A stretch of DNA of 64,000 nucleotides. Source: Telluribacter roseus. GTDB lineage: Bacteria; Bacteroidota; Bacteroidia; Cytophagales; Spirosomataceae. The position numbers and the translations under genes are program-made. Each line of letters begins with the position of its first letter. Position 1 is the first letter of the stretch. Under the pieces are notes generated by a model. The model was not told the origin of the DNA, ran no database searches, and was given only the letters and a program-made list of their open reading frames with translations. The stretch spans positions 109,276 to 173,275 of the forward strand of contig NZ_JAFEUV020000012.1 in assembly GCF_017355915.2 (NCBI RefSeq), written 5' to 3'. Below, one piece after another: positions 8,750 through 16,865 of this stretch.

Positions 8750-9000
8750 AAGGCGTGCGGTTAACTTCAAAGTACTACAGGTCTAAAAAAGCTGTACCTG
8801 CCGCAGCGAGTTATAACTGCCCGGATAGTCTTTGGATTGGATGAGTCGGGTGAAGCTTCTTGTCGCTCCAATATAATTCCTGTATTAAATACAGTAAATA
8901 AGGCTCATCCCTACCCTTTTTTAACTAGTGCCGATGAGAGGTACCTGGAAGTACCACTTTATTGTGCAGTAGCAACCAATTAGTTATACCTATACAACGC

Positions 9001-9891
9001 ATGAAATCAACCTCAAACCGCCGTTCCGCACTTAAGAATATAGTGGGAGGTGCGGCCGCCCTTTCGGCACCGCTGACCCTGTCGCAAGCATTTGCTGCAT
9101 CAGAAAAAGCACTTGGTCCTGAACTGAACGGCAAGATCAGACACTCCGTATGCCACTGGTGCTATAACAAAATTCCTCTGGATGAATTTTGTCGGGAAGC
9201 CAAAGCCATGGGTATCCAATCCGTAGAGCTACTGGGACCCAATGAGTGGCCTACTCTGAAGAAGTACGGTTTGACCTGTGCACTTCCCAATGGAGCGGGT
9301 ATGGGTATCACCAAAGGATTTAATGATCCGCAGTATCACGACGAACTGGTAAAGAGTTATGAAGCCCTCTTCCCTAAACTGGTCGAAGCGGGTTATAATA
9401 CAGTTATTTGTTTTTCGGGCAACCGGAACGGCATGTCTGATGAGAAGGGCCTCGAAAATGCAGCCATCGGACTGAAACGACTCATGCCTTCGGCCGAAAA
9501 GCACGGGATCACCATGATCATGGAGCTCCTTAACAGCAAGGTCAACCATGCGGACTACATGTGTGATAAGTCAGCATGGGGCGTGGAACTTTGCAAAAGA
9601 GTTGGCTCGGAACGCTTCAAGCTCCTGTACGACATTTACCACATGCAGATCATGGAAGGTGATGTCATTGCCACCATCAAGAAGAACCACCAGTACTTTG
9701 GCCACTACCATACAGGTGGAGTACCAGGCAGGGCCGAGATTGATGACTCGCAGGAGCTGAACTACCCTGCTATCATGAAAGCCATTGTGGATACTGGCTA
9801 TAAAGGCTTTGTAGCACAGGAATTTATTCCCAAGCGGGCTGATAAACTCGCTTCGCTCAAGCAGAGCATTCAGATATGTGACGTAGCGTAA
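9001..9891 (+). CDS. Exported hydroxypyruvate isomerase-like TIM-barrel protein
   Basis: A 296-aa sugar isomerase/epimerase of the xylose-isomerase-like superfamily, closest in motif to the Hyi/hydroxypyruvate isomerase group (MELLNSKVNH, LLYDIYHMQIMEGD, GHYHTGGVPGR, AQEFIP). Those blocks hold the Glu/Asp/His metal ligands. The N-terminus has NRRSALKNIVGGAAALSAP, a twin-arginine-type signal, which is unusual for a true cytosolic Hyi and points to a periplasmic sugar or keto-sugar substrate. ATG at 9001 is chosen; the frame opens earlier at a TTG (8962). It is monocistronic, with a strong hairpin downstream. Confidence 0.8.
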   Translation: MKSTSNRRSALKNIVGGAAALSAPLTLSQAFAASEKALGPELNGKIRHSVCHWCYNKIPLDEFCREAKAMGIQSVELLGPNEWPTLKKYGLTCALPNGAGMGITKGFNDPQYHDELVKSYEALFPKLVEAGYNTVICFSGNRNGMSDEKGLENAAIGLKRLMPSAEKHGITMIMELLNSKVNHADYMCDKSAWGVELCKRVGSERFKLLYDIYHMQIMEGDVIATIKKNHQYFGHYHTGGVPGRAEIDDSQELNYPAIMKAIVDTGYKGFVAQEFIPKRADKLASLKQSIQICDVA

Positions 9892-9914
9892 TAGCCATCC
9901 GTACCAGTACCGGG

Positions 9915-9944
9915 GAGGCCTGTGTTGTTTACAACACAGGCCTC
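9915..9944. terminator. Convergent terminator hairpin
   Basis: Arms GAGGCCTGTGTTGT (9915-9928) and ACAACACAGGCCTC (9931-9944) are perfectly complementary around a 2-base centre. The hairpin lies between the isomerase-like gene and the convergent SPW-VKOR gene. No long T-tract is present. Confidence 0.65.
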
Positions 9945-9981
9945 TCTGATTTCTGATGTACTGGTGAATTGTAAAATAGCT

Positions 9982-11361
9982 TCAGATAATGTACTTATCA
10001 ATACTTCCTCTTTTGTCTTCCACCTTCCCCCTGGGTAAGGCCAGAGGAATTAATATGGCTCCGCAGATCATTCCATTCCACAAGGCGGCATTTTCCTCGG
10101 TACCTACTATCCAGGGGGCCGCAATCAGCCACAGGCCAAACAGCATCAGGATGAAACGCAATGGCCGGCCTACCTCGGACATGGCTATGACGGCAAAGGT
10201 AATGATGAGGGATCCGGTAATATTTTCACTGTACATAATAGTACCCTGATACCCTAATGTACTATACGCTGACATAACCCAGCCACCCAATACCAAGGCC
10301 AGTGCCAGGTTCCAGGGTCTGAGTGTAAGGTCATGGAACATCTCGCGACCCGTAAATTCCATTAAAGCAGCCGGTGATTTAGCTCTTTCTTCCTTACCAC
10401 CCTGCATTGTACCTCCAAACCAGAAGGTAGTCCAGTAGGATGTACGATGTGCCCGCTTTTCGGCCCGCATCATCTGGATGGTCGCTACTGCTTCGTCGAT
10501 GGTGAATGGTATCATTAGCATTGAAATCAGGGCGCTGGTAAGGCACAGGGTACACCAGTAGCCAACCGATACGGGTTGCAGGATCACCAGCGTGATACTC
10601 ACCACTCCCAGTGGTATAATGAGTATTGCAAAAATGATCACTACCCAGGGCATGGTGCGCCAGCGATTGATGCCTCCAGCGCAGCCAAACAGGATATCCA
10701 TTACGTAGGAGAATGCTCCCAGCATGGCATCCGAAACTGGAAACGACTTGGATACTTCGGAGGTAAGTACTTTACGGGTTCCATCTCCAAAAAATGGATC
10801 CCAGACGGTAGTGATATAATCCATCTGGTAAGCACCCATGTACCGGGCCACAAAAAAACCTACCCACGACAGGAAGATCACCGGCAGGCGCTGATTCCAG
10901 GTAGAGGGATTATAGCTCCAGCCCGGGGGTACATCTGGTCCCGGTCGCTCAAACAGCTTTAATCCCGGCTGTCCCGGTACAATAATTCCGAACACAACTA
11001 CCAGAATACCCACCAGGTAGTTGTTGTGAAACCCCGCCTCTTCCTCAGCCCAGAAGATCATAGGAGCTATCAGCAGCCATACTCCCAGGAACACCAAGCT
11101 CCACTGCGCCCACAGCTTGTACGGGTTTAGAGCCAGGTAGCTAAAAACCATCAGAAAAAAGCCAGTCAGGATGTCGCTCCAGATCATGGTAGACTGCTCG
11201 TAGCCAAAGGAAGGGGGTGATGCAATCAGCCAGAACCCCAGCAGCATGGTACAGTAGTACACCCAGCCTATATTACGGTGATGTGCCTCGTGGGCATGCT
11301 GCCTATCCTGAGTGAACGTATTCTTTTCAACAAAAAATAAATTGCTAAACTTCAGTGCCAT
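9982..11361 (-). CDS. SPW-repeat/VKOR-like membrane protein
   Basis: A 459-aa polytopic membrane protein. The N-terminal part (GFWLIASP, GVWLLIAP) and the C-terminal part (GLWLIAAPWIVG, ending LALPRGKV) are SPW repeats. Between them is a vitamin K epoxide reductase-like unit with the redox motif C270-T-L-C273 in YWCTLCLTSAL. The region that normally carries the two periplasmic loop cysteines (before KVLTS) has none. VKOR homologues pass electrons from thiol partners to quinones in disulfide formation; with no loop pair the chemistry may differ. The frame extends to a TTG at 11388; ATG at 11361 is preferred. A decayed second copy lies at 19.8-20.1 kb. Confidence 0.8.
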   Translation of the reverse strand: MALKFSNLFFVEKNTFTQDRQHAHEAHHRNIGWVYYCTMLLGFWLIASPPSFGYEQSTMIWSDILTGFFLMVFSYLALNPYKLWAQWSLVFLGVWLLIAPMIFWAEEEAGFHNNYLVGILVVVFGIIVPGQPGLKLFERPGPDVPPGWSYNPSTWNQRLPVIFLSWVGFFVARYMGAYQMDYITTVWDPFFGDGTRKVLTSEVSKSFPVSDAMLGAFSYVMDILFGCAGGINRWRTMPWVVIIFAILIIPLGVVSITLVILQPVSVGYWCTLCLTSALISMLMIPFTIDEAVATIQMMRAEKRAHRTSYWTTFWFGGTMQGGKEERAKSPAALMEFTGREMFHDLTLRPWNLALALVLGGWVMSAYSTLGYQGTIMYSENITGSLIITFAVIAMSEVGRPLRFILMLFGLWLIAAPWIVGTEENAALWNGMICGAILIPLALPRGKVEDKRGSIDKYII

Positions 11362-11959
11362 AGGGTATATGGTTTGGTGCAACAGCAAGTACTTGTATCT
11401 GGCTCTACAGGAGCTTCTCCCTAACCACTTCCCACTCTGGCCACCTGAGGGAGCTACTGACTTATTAACAGCTCTTTAGGCTTTATGTTTATAGGGTCTT
11501 GCTGTTTTCCACCGGCTACAATTAAAGAAGGTCGGGAAAGATGTTTGGAGAGCGACGGATGCGAAATACCTGAATAGTTAAGCGTTTTCCAGATATCACT
11601 TCTACCTAAGTTATCACGTTTTTGGGGCTATTATTTACCAGATCGGGTATTACCGGAGCTACTGTTAATCTGGCAGGATGATCCGTTTACTATTAACTGC
11701 TACTAGTCTTAGTCAAATAGATCAATAAGTTTTATGGTACAGGACAATTGATAAGAGGAAGTGGCCAGGTAGTCAGGCATTGAGTATATAAAGTACATGA
11801 GATACGTAGCAGGTTTAGATTGGAAGAGAAGCCGCTTCGAACCAATTAGAAAACGGATAGTTTGGTAAGTAACAATGGCAGGGCGGCCCTCTCCTCTGCT
11901 ACTATATTATAAATTCAGTTGATCCACATCGATTCCTGATTTACCTAACTCCACACCTT
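11362..11959. other. Non-coding spacer between divergent genes
   Basis: About 600 bases hold the upstream regions of the SPW-VKOR gene (minus) and the first desaturase-like gene (plus). No open frame, repeat or terminator stands out. The sequence becomes AT-rich toward 11.8 kb, as expected for promoters. Confidence 0.4.
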
Positions 11960-12808
11960 ATGAGAAAAAGCAACAGTGAACAGATCAGGAAACTTTTTGA
12001 TTTCGGAGGGGCACCGATACTGGCAATTGGTGTCATAGGGCTTTTTTATACTGAAAAGCGGTACGCGCTGCGCAAGCGGAAGGACTCTGTCTGGCAGAGG
12101 TTGAAAACCAACGCCATGGTGTCGTCCACGGCAGTAGCTACTCTTCGTCTGTCGTTGATACCGGCGCTGGTCAGGGCGGCTACCTGGGCCCAGAAGTACC
12201 AGGTAGGGGTGCTCCAGGTACTTCGCCTGCCTTCACCGCTTAGCTCTATCCTAAGCTTCTTGCTGCTGGATTACGGGAGCTACCGCTGGCACAAACTCAA
12301 TCATCGGCTGCCGTTTCTCTGGCGGTTTCACCAGGTACACCACGCCGATCTGGATCTGGATGTAACTACCGCTCTGCGATTTCATTTTGGGGAGGTACTA
12401 ATCTCGGTACTGTACCGGGGAGGATGGGCGCTCCTGGTAGGTGCTACGCCCCGGCAGGTACTAGTGTATGAAGTCATCTTCGAGGGAGCTACCAACTTCC
12501 ACCATACCAACCTGAAGCTACCGGAAAAGGTAGATCGTAGCCTGACCAATTTCATTGTGACGCCCCGCATGCATGGTATTCACCATTCGGTAGTAAGGCA
12601 AGAAACCGACAGCAACTACAGCGTGGTCTGTACGCTTTGGGACCGTCTGCACGGCACACTGCGGCTCGACATCCCCCAGGAGCAGATCAACATAGGTGTA
12701 CCCTACATCAGAAAGCATACTGACGCTAAAGAGCTGATGGTAATGCCCCTCCGGCCCCTGGCTGAGTGGACTTTCCCGGATGGACAGGTACCAGTGCGGG
12801 TGCTTTAG
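11960..12808 (+). CDS. Sterol desaturase/fatty acid hydroxylase family membrane protein (1)
   Basis: A 282-aa integral membrane di-iron protein. Hydrophobic segments frame the histidine boxes HKLNH, HQVHH, HHTN and HGIHH, the eight-His signature of the fatty acid hydroxylase superfamily (C-5 sterol desaturase, beta-carotene hydroxylase, alkylglycerol monooxygenase). The substrate is likely a lipid or carotenoid. It stands alone, about 170 bases ahead of the Gfo/Idh/MocA gene. A second, only distantly similar member lies at 21.5 kb. Confidence 0.85.
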   Translation: MRKSNSEQIRKLFDFGGAPILAIGVIGLFYTEKRYALRKRKDSVWQRLKTNAMVSSTAVATLRLSLIPALVRAATWAQKYQVGVLQVLRLPSPLSSILSFLLLDYGSYRWHKLNHRLPFLWRFHQVHHADLDLDVTTALRFHFGEVLISVLYRGGWALLVGATPRQVLVYEVIFEGATNFHHTNLKLPEKVDRSLTNFIVTPRMHGIHHSVVRQETDSNYSVVCTLWDRLHGTLRLDIPQEQINIGVPYIRKHTDAKELMVMPLRPLAEWTFPDGQVPVRVL

Positions 12809-12924
12809 GGCAAGATTGGTGTAATTACCCCGATAAGGAAATAAAGAGCCATTACTTTAATGGGGCTTCGCAACTCCGAATCATACCTGTTTGTGCTGTT
12901 CACGAAAAACATTAATGTATCTAA

Positions 12925-12970
12925 AAGGTTACAAATCAGCAGTAAGGGACTATTGTATTCAAGGTTACAA
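12925..12970 (+). promoter_or_regulatory. Direct repeat upstream of the Gfo/Idh/MocA gene
   Basis: AAGGTTACAA occurs twice, at 12925-12934 and 12961-12970, 36 bases apart and just before the start codon at 12982. Spacing of about 3.5 helical turns would suit a dimeric regulator, but this could be chance. Confidence 0.3.
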
Positions 12971-12981
12971 CATGTACAAAT

Positions 12982-14181
12982 ATGAGTTCAGATCAACATC
13001 GTTTTTCGCGTCGGGAGGTACTTGGGCAGTTAGGAATGGCCTCGCTGACACTCCCGGGTTTGACTACACTTATGGGATTGAGGACATACAGTAGTTCATC
13101 GGGCGAGCTAATGGCGGCACTCGATCAGGACTCAATTTATGGAATGGGAACGGAGCGAAAACTAGGCGTCGCGCTGGTAGGCCTTGGCAAGTACAGTGAA
13201 GAACAACTGGGGCCGGCACTGGAGAAAACCAGCCTTTGTCAGTTGACAGGTATTGTTACGGGTACTCCCGATAAAGCCAAAAAGTGGAAAAAGAAGTATA
13301 ACATTCCCGACAAGAACGTCTATAACTACCAAACGTTCGACCAGATTGCGGATAATCCGGCTATTGATATTGTGTATATAGTACTGCCTAACACCATGCA
13401 TGCAGAGTACAGCATCCGGGCGGCGCAGGCGGGTAAGCATGTCATCTGCGAGAAGCCCATGGCCATGACAGCGGCGGAATGCCAGCAGATGATTAATGCC
13501 AGCAATAAAGCAGGTAAAAAGCTCTCCATAGGGTACAGGCTCCACTTTGAGCCGCATCACCACGAGCTGATGCGATTAGGCCAGAATGAGGTAATGGGGA
13601 AGGTAAACCGGATAGTCGCCGATAACGGGCAAAAGCAAAGCAATGATACCCCCTGGCGGCTGGGTGGCGGCGTTGGCGGGGGCGGACCTCTGCGAGATGT
13701 AGGCGTCTACTGTATACAGGGAGCTATATACACAAAAGGCGAGGTGCCAATAGCCGTAACCGCCAAGTACCATCCCGTTACTGATCCGAAGAAGTTTGAC
13801 AAGGTAGAGGAAGGTATGGATTTCCAACTACACTTTGCGGATGGTACGGTAGCCGAGTGTAAAACCAGCTACAACGATAAATACAACAAGCTGCGGGGCG
13901 AAGCGGCCAACGGATGGTTTGAACTATCGCCTGCCTATGCCTATGATGGATTGAAAGGAGCAACCAGCCAGGGTAAAATGAACATCGAGAACGTACCTCA
14001 GCAGGCCCGGCAGATGGATGCTTTTGCTGATTGCATCCTCAACAACAAGGCTACATCCGTTCCCGGTGAAATGGGTATGCGGGATGTGCAGATTATCGAA
14101 GCCGTATTTAGGGCAGCCCAAACGGGAAACAAAGTATCCACCAGGGAGGTGGTACAGGTTTTGGATGCAGTTAAAAAGTAA
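12982..14181 (+). CDS. Exported Gfo/Idh/MocA family oxidoreductase
   Basis: A 399-aa NAD(P)-dependent dehydrogenase of the glucose-fructose oxidoreductase family. The N-terminus has a Tat-type signal (FSRREVLGQLGMASLTLPG, Arg10-Arg11), so it is probably exported with its bound cofactor. The Rossmann motif is GVALVGLGKYS, the catalytic Lys lies in CEKPMAM, and GGPLRDVGVYCIQG is the conserved C-terminal block of this subgroup. Glucose-fructose oxidoreductase itself is exported this way. A sugar or 3-keto sugar is the likely substrate. The next gene, a lactonase-like propeller, starts 71 bases downstream on the same strand and could act on a lactone product. Confidence 0.85.
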   Translation: MSSDQHRFSRREVLGQLGMASLTLPGLTTLMGLRTYSSSSGELMAALDQDSIYGMGTERKLGVALVGLGKYSEEQLGPALEKTSLCQLTGIVTGTPDKAKKWKKKYNIPDKNVYNYQTFDQIADNPAIDIVYIVLPNTMHAEYSIRAAQAGKHVICEKPMAMTAAECQQMINASNKAGKKLSIGYRLHFEPHHHELMRLGQNEVMGKVNRIVADNGQKQSNDTPWRLGGGVGGGGPLRDVGVYCIQGAIYTKGEVPIAVTAKYHPVTDPKKFDKVEEGMDFQLHFADGTVAECKTSYNDKYNKLRGEAANGWFELSPAYAYDGLKGATSQGKMNIENVPQQARQMDAFADCILNNKATSVPGEMGMRDVQIIEAVFRAAQTGNKVSTREVVQVLDAVKK

Positions 14182-14252
14182 CAGCAAGTCTCAGCTATTT
14201 TTGAGATATATCCTTAAAAACTAAATGTACATATCCACATAAGATAACTAGT

Positions 14253-15272
14253 ATGGAAGAACAAACCGGAACACATCAACTGACTAAAGTAGCTTCATTT
14301 AAAGGAGTACAGGTAACGGGAGTGACCATGAGCGAAGGCGGACGACTATTTGCCTGCTTTCCGAGATGGCGGGAGGGGGTACCCTTTTCGGTGGTTGAAG
14401 TGGACGAGGAGGGTAAATACACCCCCTATCCCGACGAGTCGTGGAACCAGTGGCTGGGAACACCGCAGGACAACAAATTTACATGTGTACAGGCAGTATT
14501 CGCCCACGGTAATTCCCTATTTGTGCTCGACCCGTCCAGTCCCGAGATGAAGGGTGTCGTAGGTAATCCGACGCTCTATGAGTTTGACCTGACCACGGAT
14601 CTACTGAAGAACAAATGGGTTTTTGACCGGAAGATCGCTCCCGAACAGTCCTACCTGAATGACCTCCGCATTGACGAGGAATATAATAGGATATACATCA
14701 CCGAGTCAGGTACCGGCGCCATCATATTGCTGGATATGGAGCTGGGTGTTCCGAGACGGCTGCTGGATAAACACCCGTCCACCAAGGCCGAAGATATATA
14801 CCTGACGGTGGAGGGCGAGAAGTGGCTCCGTGATGGAGAACAGCCACAGTTTCATGCCGATGGCATTGCACTTTCACCGGACAGGGCATTTTTGTACTAC
14901 CATGCGCTGACGGGTTACCACCTCTACCGCGTATCGACCGACATCCTCACCAGTGAAATCATTGATGAGGAAAAACTTGAGCAGCAGGTAGAGAATCTGG
15001 GCAAAACACCGGCTCCGGACGGAATGATCTTTGATCAGAACGAAAACCTGTACATGGCAGATCTGGAAAATAACGCCGTGGTGTACCGAACACCGGAGGG
15101 AGATATCAAGACACTCGTACAGGATGAGCAGATCAAGTGGGCGGATACCTTTACCCTGGATGGCCGGGGCAACCTGCTTTTTACCACTTCACGTATCCAC
15201 GAAGCCGTAGGCGATATATCGGATATGGAATTCTGTATATATAGTGTTCCTCTCGTGGGGCAAAACGCTTAA
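14253..15272 (+). CDS. Major royal jelly/yellow-type (SMP-30-like) six-bladed propeller
   Basis: A 339-aa protein matching the major royal jelly protein/yellow family by TGVTMSEGGRLFACFPRW, YLNDLRID, HADGIALSPD and PDGMIFDQNENLYMADLENN. In insects the family includes dopachrome-converting enzymes; bacterial members are mostly uncharacterised and may be lactonases or ligand-binding propellers. No signal peptide is seen, so it is probably cytosolic. It lies between an exported sugar dehydrogenase and a molybdenum aldehyde oxidase operon. A role in lactone or quinone chemistry is inference. Confidence 0.75.
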   Translation: MEEQTGTHQLTKVASFKGVQVTGVTMSEGGRLFACFPRWREGVPFSVVEVDEEGKYTPYPDESWNQWLGTPQDNKFTCVQAVFAHGNSLFVLDPSSPEMKGVVGNPTLYEFDLTTDLLKNKWVFDRKIAPEQSYLNDLRIDEEYNRIYITESGTGAIILLDMELGVPRRLLDKHPSTKAEDIYLTVEGEKWLRDGEQPQFHADGIALSPDRAFLYYHALTGYHLYRVSTDILTSEIIDEEKLEQQVENLGKTPAPDGMIFDQNENLYMADLENNAVVYRTPEGDIKTLVQDEQIKWADTFTLDGRGNLLFTTSRIHEAVGDISDMEFCIYSVPLVGQNA

Positions 15273-15303
15273 TTCACAGCAATAGATACATCTGGTAAAT
15301 CTA

Positions 15304-15330
15304 AGCCGGGATGGCACCGCTATCCCGGCT
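15304..15330 (+). terminator. Terminator-like hairpin before the molybdenum oxidase operon
   Basis: AGCCGGGAT (15304-15312) and ATCCCGGCT (15322-15330) form a perfect 9-bp stem with a 9-base loop, 31 bases after the propeller stop and 30 bases before paoA. There is no T-tract, so it may attenuate rather than stop transcription. Confidence 0.45.
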
Positions 15331-15360
15331 CTATCCTCATTACCCCATCCGCTTGAACTT

Positions 15361-15864
15361 ATGCAAGAAAAAGCCTTATCCCCCACGGTATCCACCGAGA
15401 TAATAACTTTAACCATTAATGGTACCAGTAAGCAGTTAGAGGTCGAAGTGTGGACCTCCCTGCTGGATCTGCTACGGGAACCCCTTGACCTGACCGGCAC
15501 CAAAAAAGGGTGCGACCATGGTCAGTGTGGTGCCTGTACCATTCTGCTGGACGGAAAACGCATCAATTCGTGTCTGACCCTGGCGGTCATGCACGATGGC
15601 TCCGAACTGACAACCATTGAAGGCTTGGCTCAGGATGGCGAATTGCATCCGGTGCAGCAGGCTTTTATAGACCACGATGCTTTTCAGTGCGGCTATTGTA
15701 CTCCCGGACAGATATGCTCCACCATCGGCCTGATCAACGAGGGGAAAGCGAAAACCCTTGATGATATCCGCGACCTGATGAGTGGCAATATCTGCCGCTG
15801 TGGAGCCTATACCAATATTGTGAAAGTAGTACAGGAAGCCCTTGAACGAAACCATAAAGCATGA
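15361..15864 (+). CDS. paoA: Aldehyde oxidoreductase iron-sulfur subunit (PaoA type)
   Basis: A 167-aa subunit with two [2Fe-2S] clusters of the xanthine oxidase family. The plant-ferredoxin-like N-terminal domain has CDHGQCGACTILLDG plus a later Cys in NSCLTLAV. The helical C-terminal domain has FQCGYCTPGQI and GNICRCGAY. It carries electrons from the molybdenum site to FAD. No long Tat signal is visible, unlike E. coli PaoA, so the complex may be cytosolic here. Its stop overlaps the next start by 4 bases (ATGA), which implies translational coupling. Confidence 0.88.
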   Translation: MQEKALSPTVSTEIITLTINGTSKQLEVEVWTSLLDLLREPLDLTGTKKGCDHGQCGACTILLDGKRINSCLTLAVMHDGSELTTIEGLAQDGELHPVQQAFIDHDAFQCGYCTPGQICSTIGLINEGKAKTLDDIRDLMSGNICRCGAYTNIVKVVQEALERNHKA

Positions 15865-16865
15865 AGCCATTTACCTATACCCGGGCTGATGATGTCACAT
15901 CAGCCGTAAGTGAAGTAAGCCGACAGGAGGGAGCCAAGGTCATAGCGGGGGGCACCAACCTCCTGGACCTCATGAAGATCGATGTGATGCAGCCCCGACA
16001 CCTCGTCGACATTACCCGACTGGCTCTTACTACCATCGAAAAGACCGCCGAAGGAGGCCTCCTGCTGGGGGCGCTGGCAACCAACGCCGATACAGCCTAC
16101 CATGAGCAGGTAGAGCAGCGGTACCCGCTGCTTTCGCATGCTATACTGGCCGGTGCTACGGCGCAGTTGCGTAATAAGGCTACCGACGCGGGCAACCTCC
16201 TGCAGCGAACCCGCTGCTACTACTTTTACGATACCCACACGGCCTGCAACAAGCGTGAGCCCGGCACCGGCTGCTCTGCTATCCATGGCTACAACCGCAA
16301 TCACGCTATTCTGGGGCACAGCGAACACTGCATCGCTACCCATCCGTCGGATATGGCAGTAGCCCTGGCAGCCCTGGAGGCGCGCATTCACGTAACCGGC
16401 CCGCAGGGCGAGCGTACCATACCCATCGCTGATTTTCATCGCCTGCCGGGTGATACTCCCGAAAAGGACACCAATCTGGCCGATGATGAAATCATCACGG
16501 CCATCGAATTGTCTCCCAAAGGATTTGCCCGGCACTACACCTACCTGAAAAACCGGGATCGGGCTTCCTACGCGTTTGCGCTGGTTTCGGTAGCAGTTGG
16601 TCTTGATATGGAGGGTGATACTATTCAGGAAGCCCGCATTGCTCTGGGGGGAGTGGCTCATAAGCCCTGGCGTAACCCGGAAGCAGAAGCCTTGCTGACT
16701 GGGAAAAAGGCCAGCCGGGAAAACTTCCAACCCGTGGCCGATGCCTATGTACATGGGGCCAAAGGCTTCGAACACAATAGCTTTAAGATAGAACTGGCGC
16801 GTCGCTCCATAGTACGAGCTTTAATGCAGGCCGCTCATGTAGACCAAAACAGCAATGGCAACTAA
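15861..16865 (+). CDS. paoB: Aldehyde oxidoreductase FAD subunit with extra [4Fe-4S] site (PaoB type)
   Basis: A 334-aa FAD-binding subunit of the CO dehydrogenase/xanthine oxidase medium-chain family (VIAGGTNLLDLMK for FAD binding; ATNADTAYH). It contains a Cys cluster C-x9-C-x8-C-x18-C (RTRCYYFYDTHTACNKR onward to SEHCIATHPSDM). This matches the spacing of the additional [4Fe-4S] cluster in E. coli PaoB and is absent from most CoxM-type subunits. That makes this a periplasmic-aldehyde-oxidase-like enzyme rather than a CO dehydrogenase. It overlaps both neighbours (4 and 11 bases). Confidence 0.9.
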   Translation: MKPFTYTRADDVTSAVSEVSRQEGAKVIAGGTNLLDLMKIDVMQPRHLVDITRLALTTIEKTAEGGLLLGALATNADTAYHEQVEQRYPLLSHAILAGATAQLRNKATDAGNLLQRTRCYYFYDTHTACNKREPGTGCSAIHGYNRNHAILGHSEHCIATHPSDMAVALAALEARIHVTGPQGERTIPIADFHRLPGDTPEKDTNLADDEIITAIELSPKGFARHYTYLKNRDRASYAFALVSVAVGLDMEGDTIQEARIALGGVAHKPWRNPEAEALLTGKKASRENFQPVADAYVHGAKGFEHNSFKIELARRSIVRALMQAAHVDQNSNGN

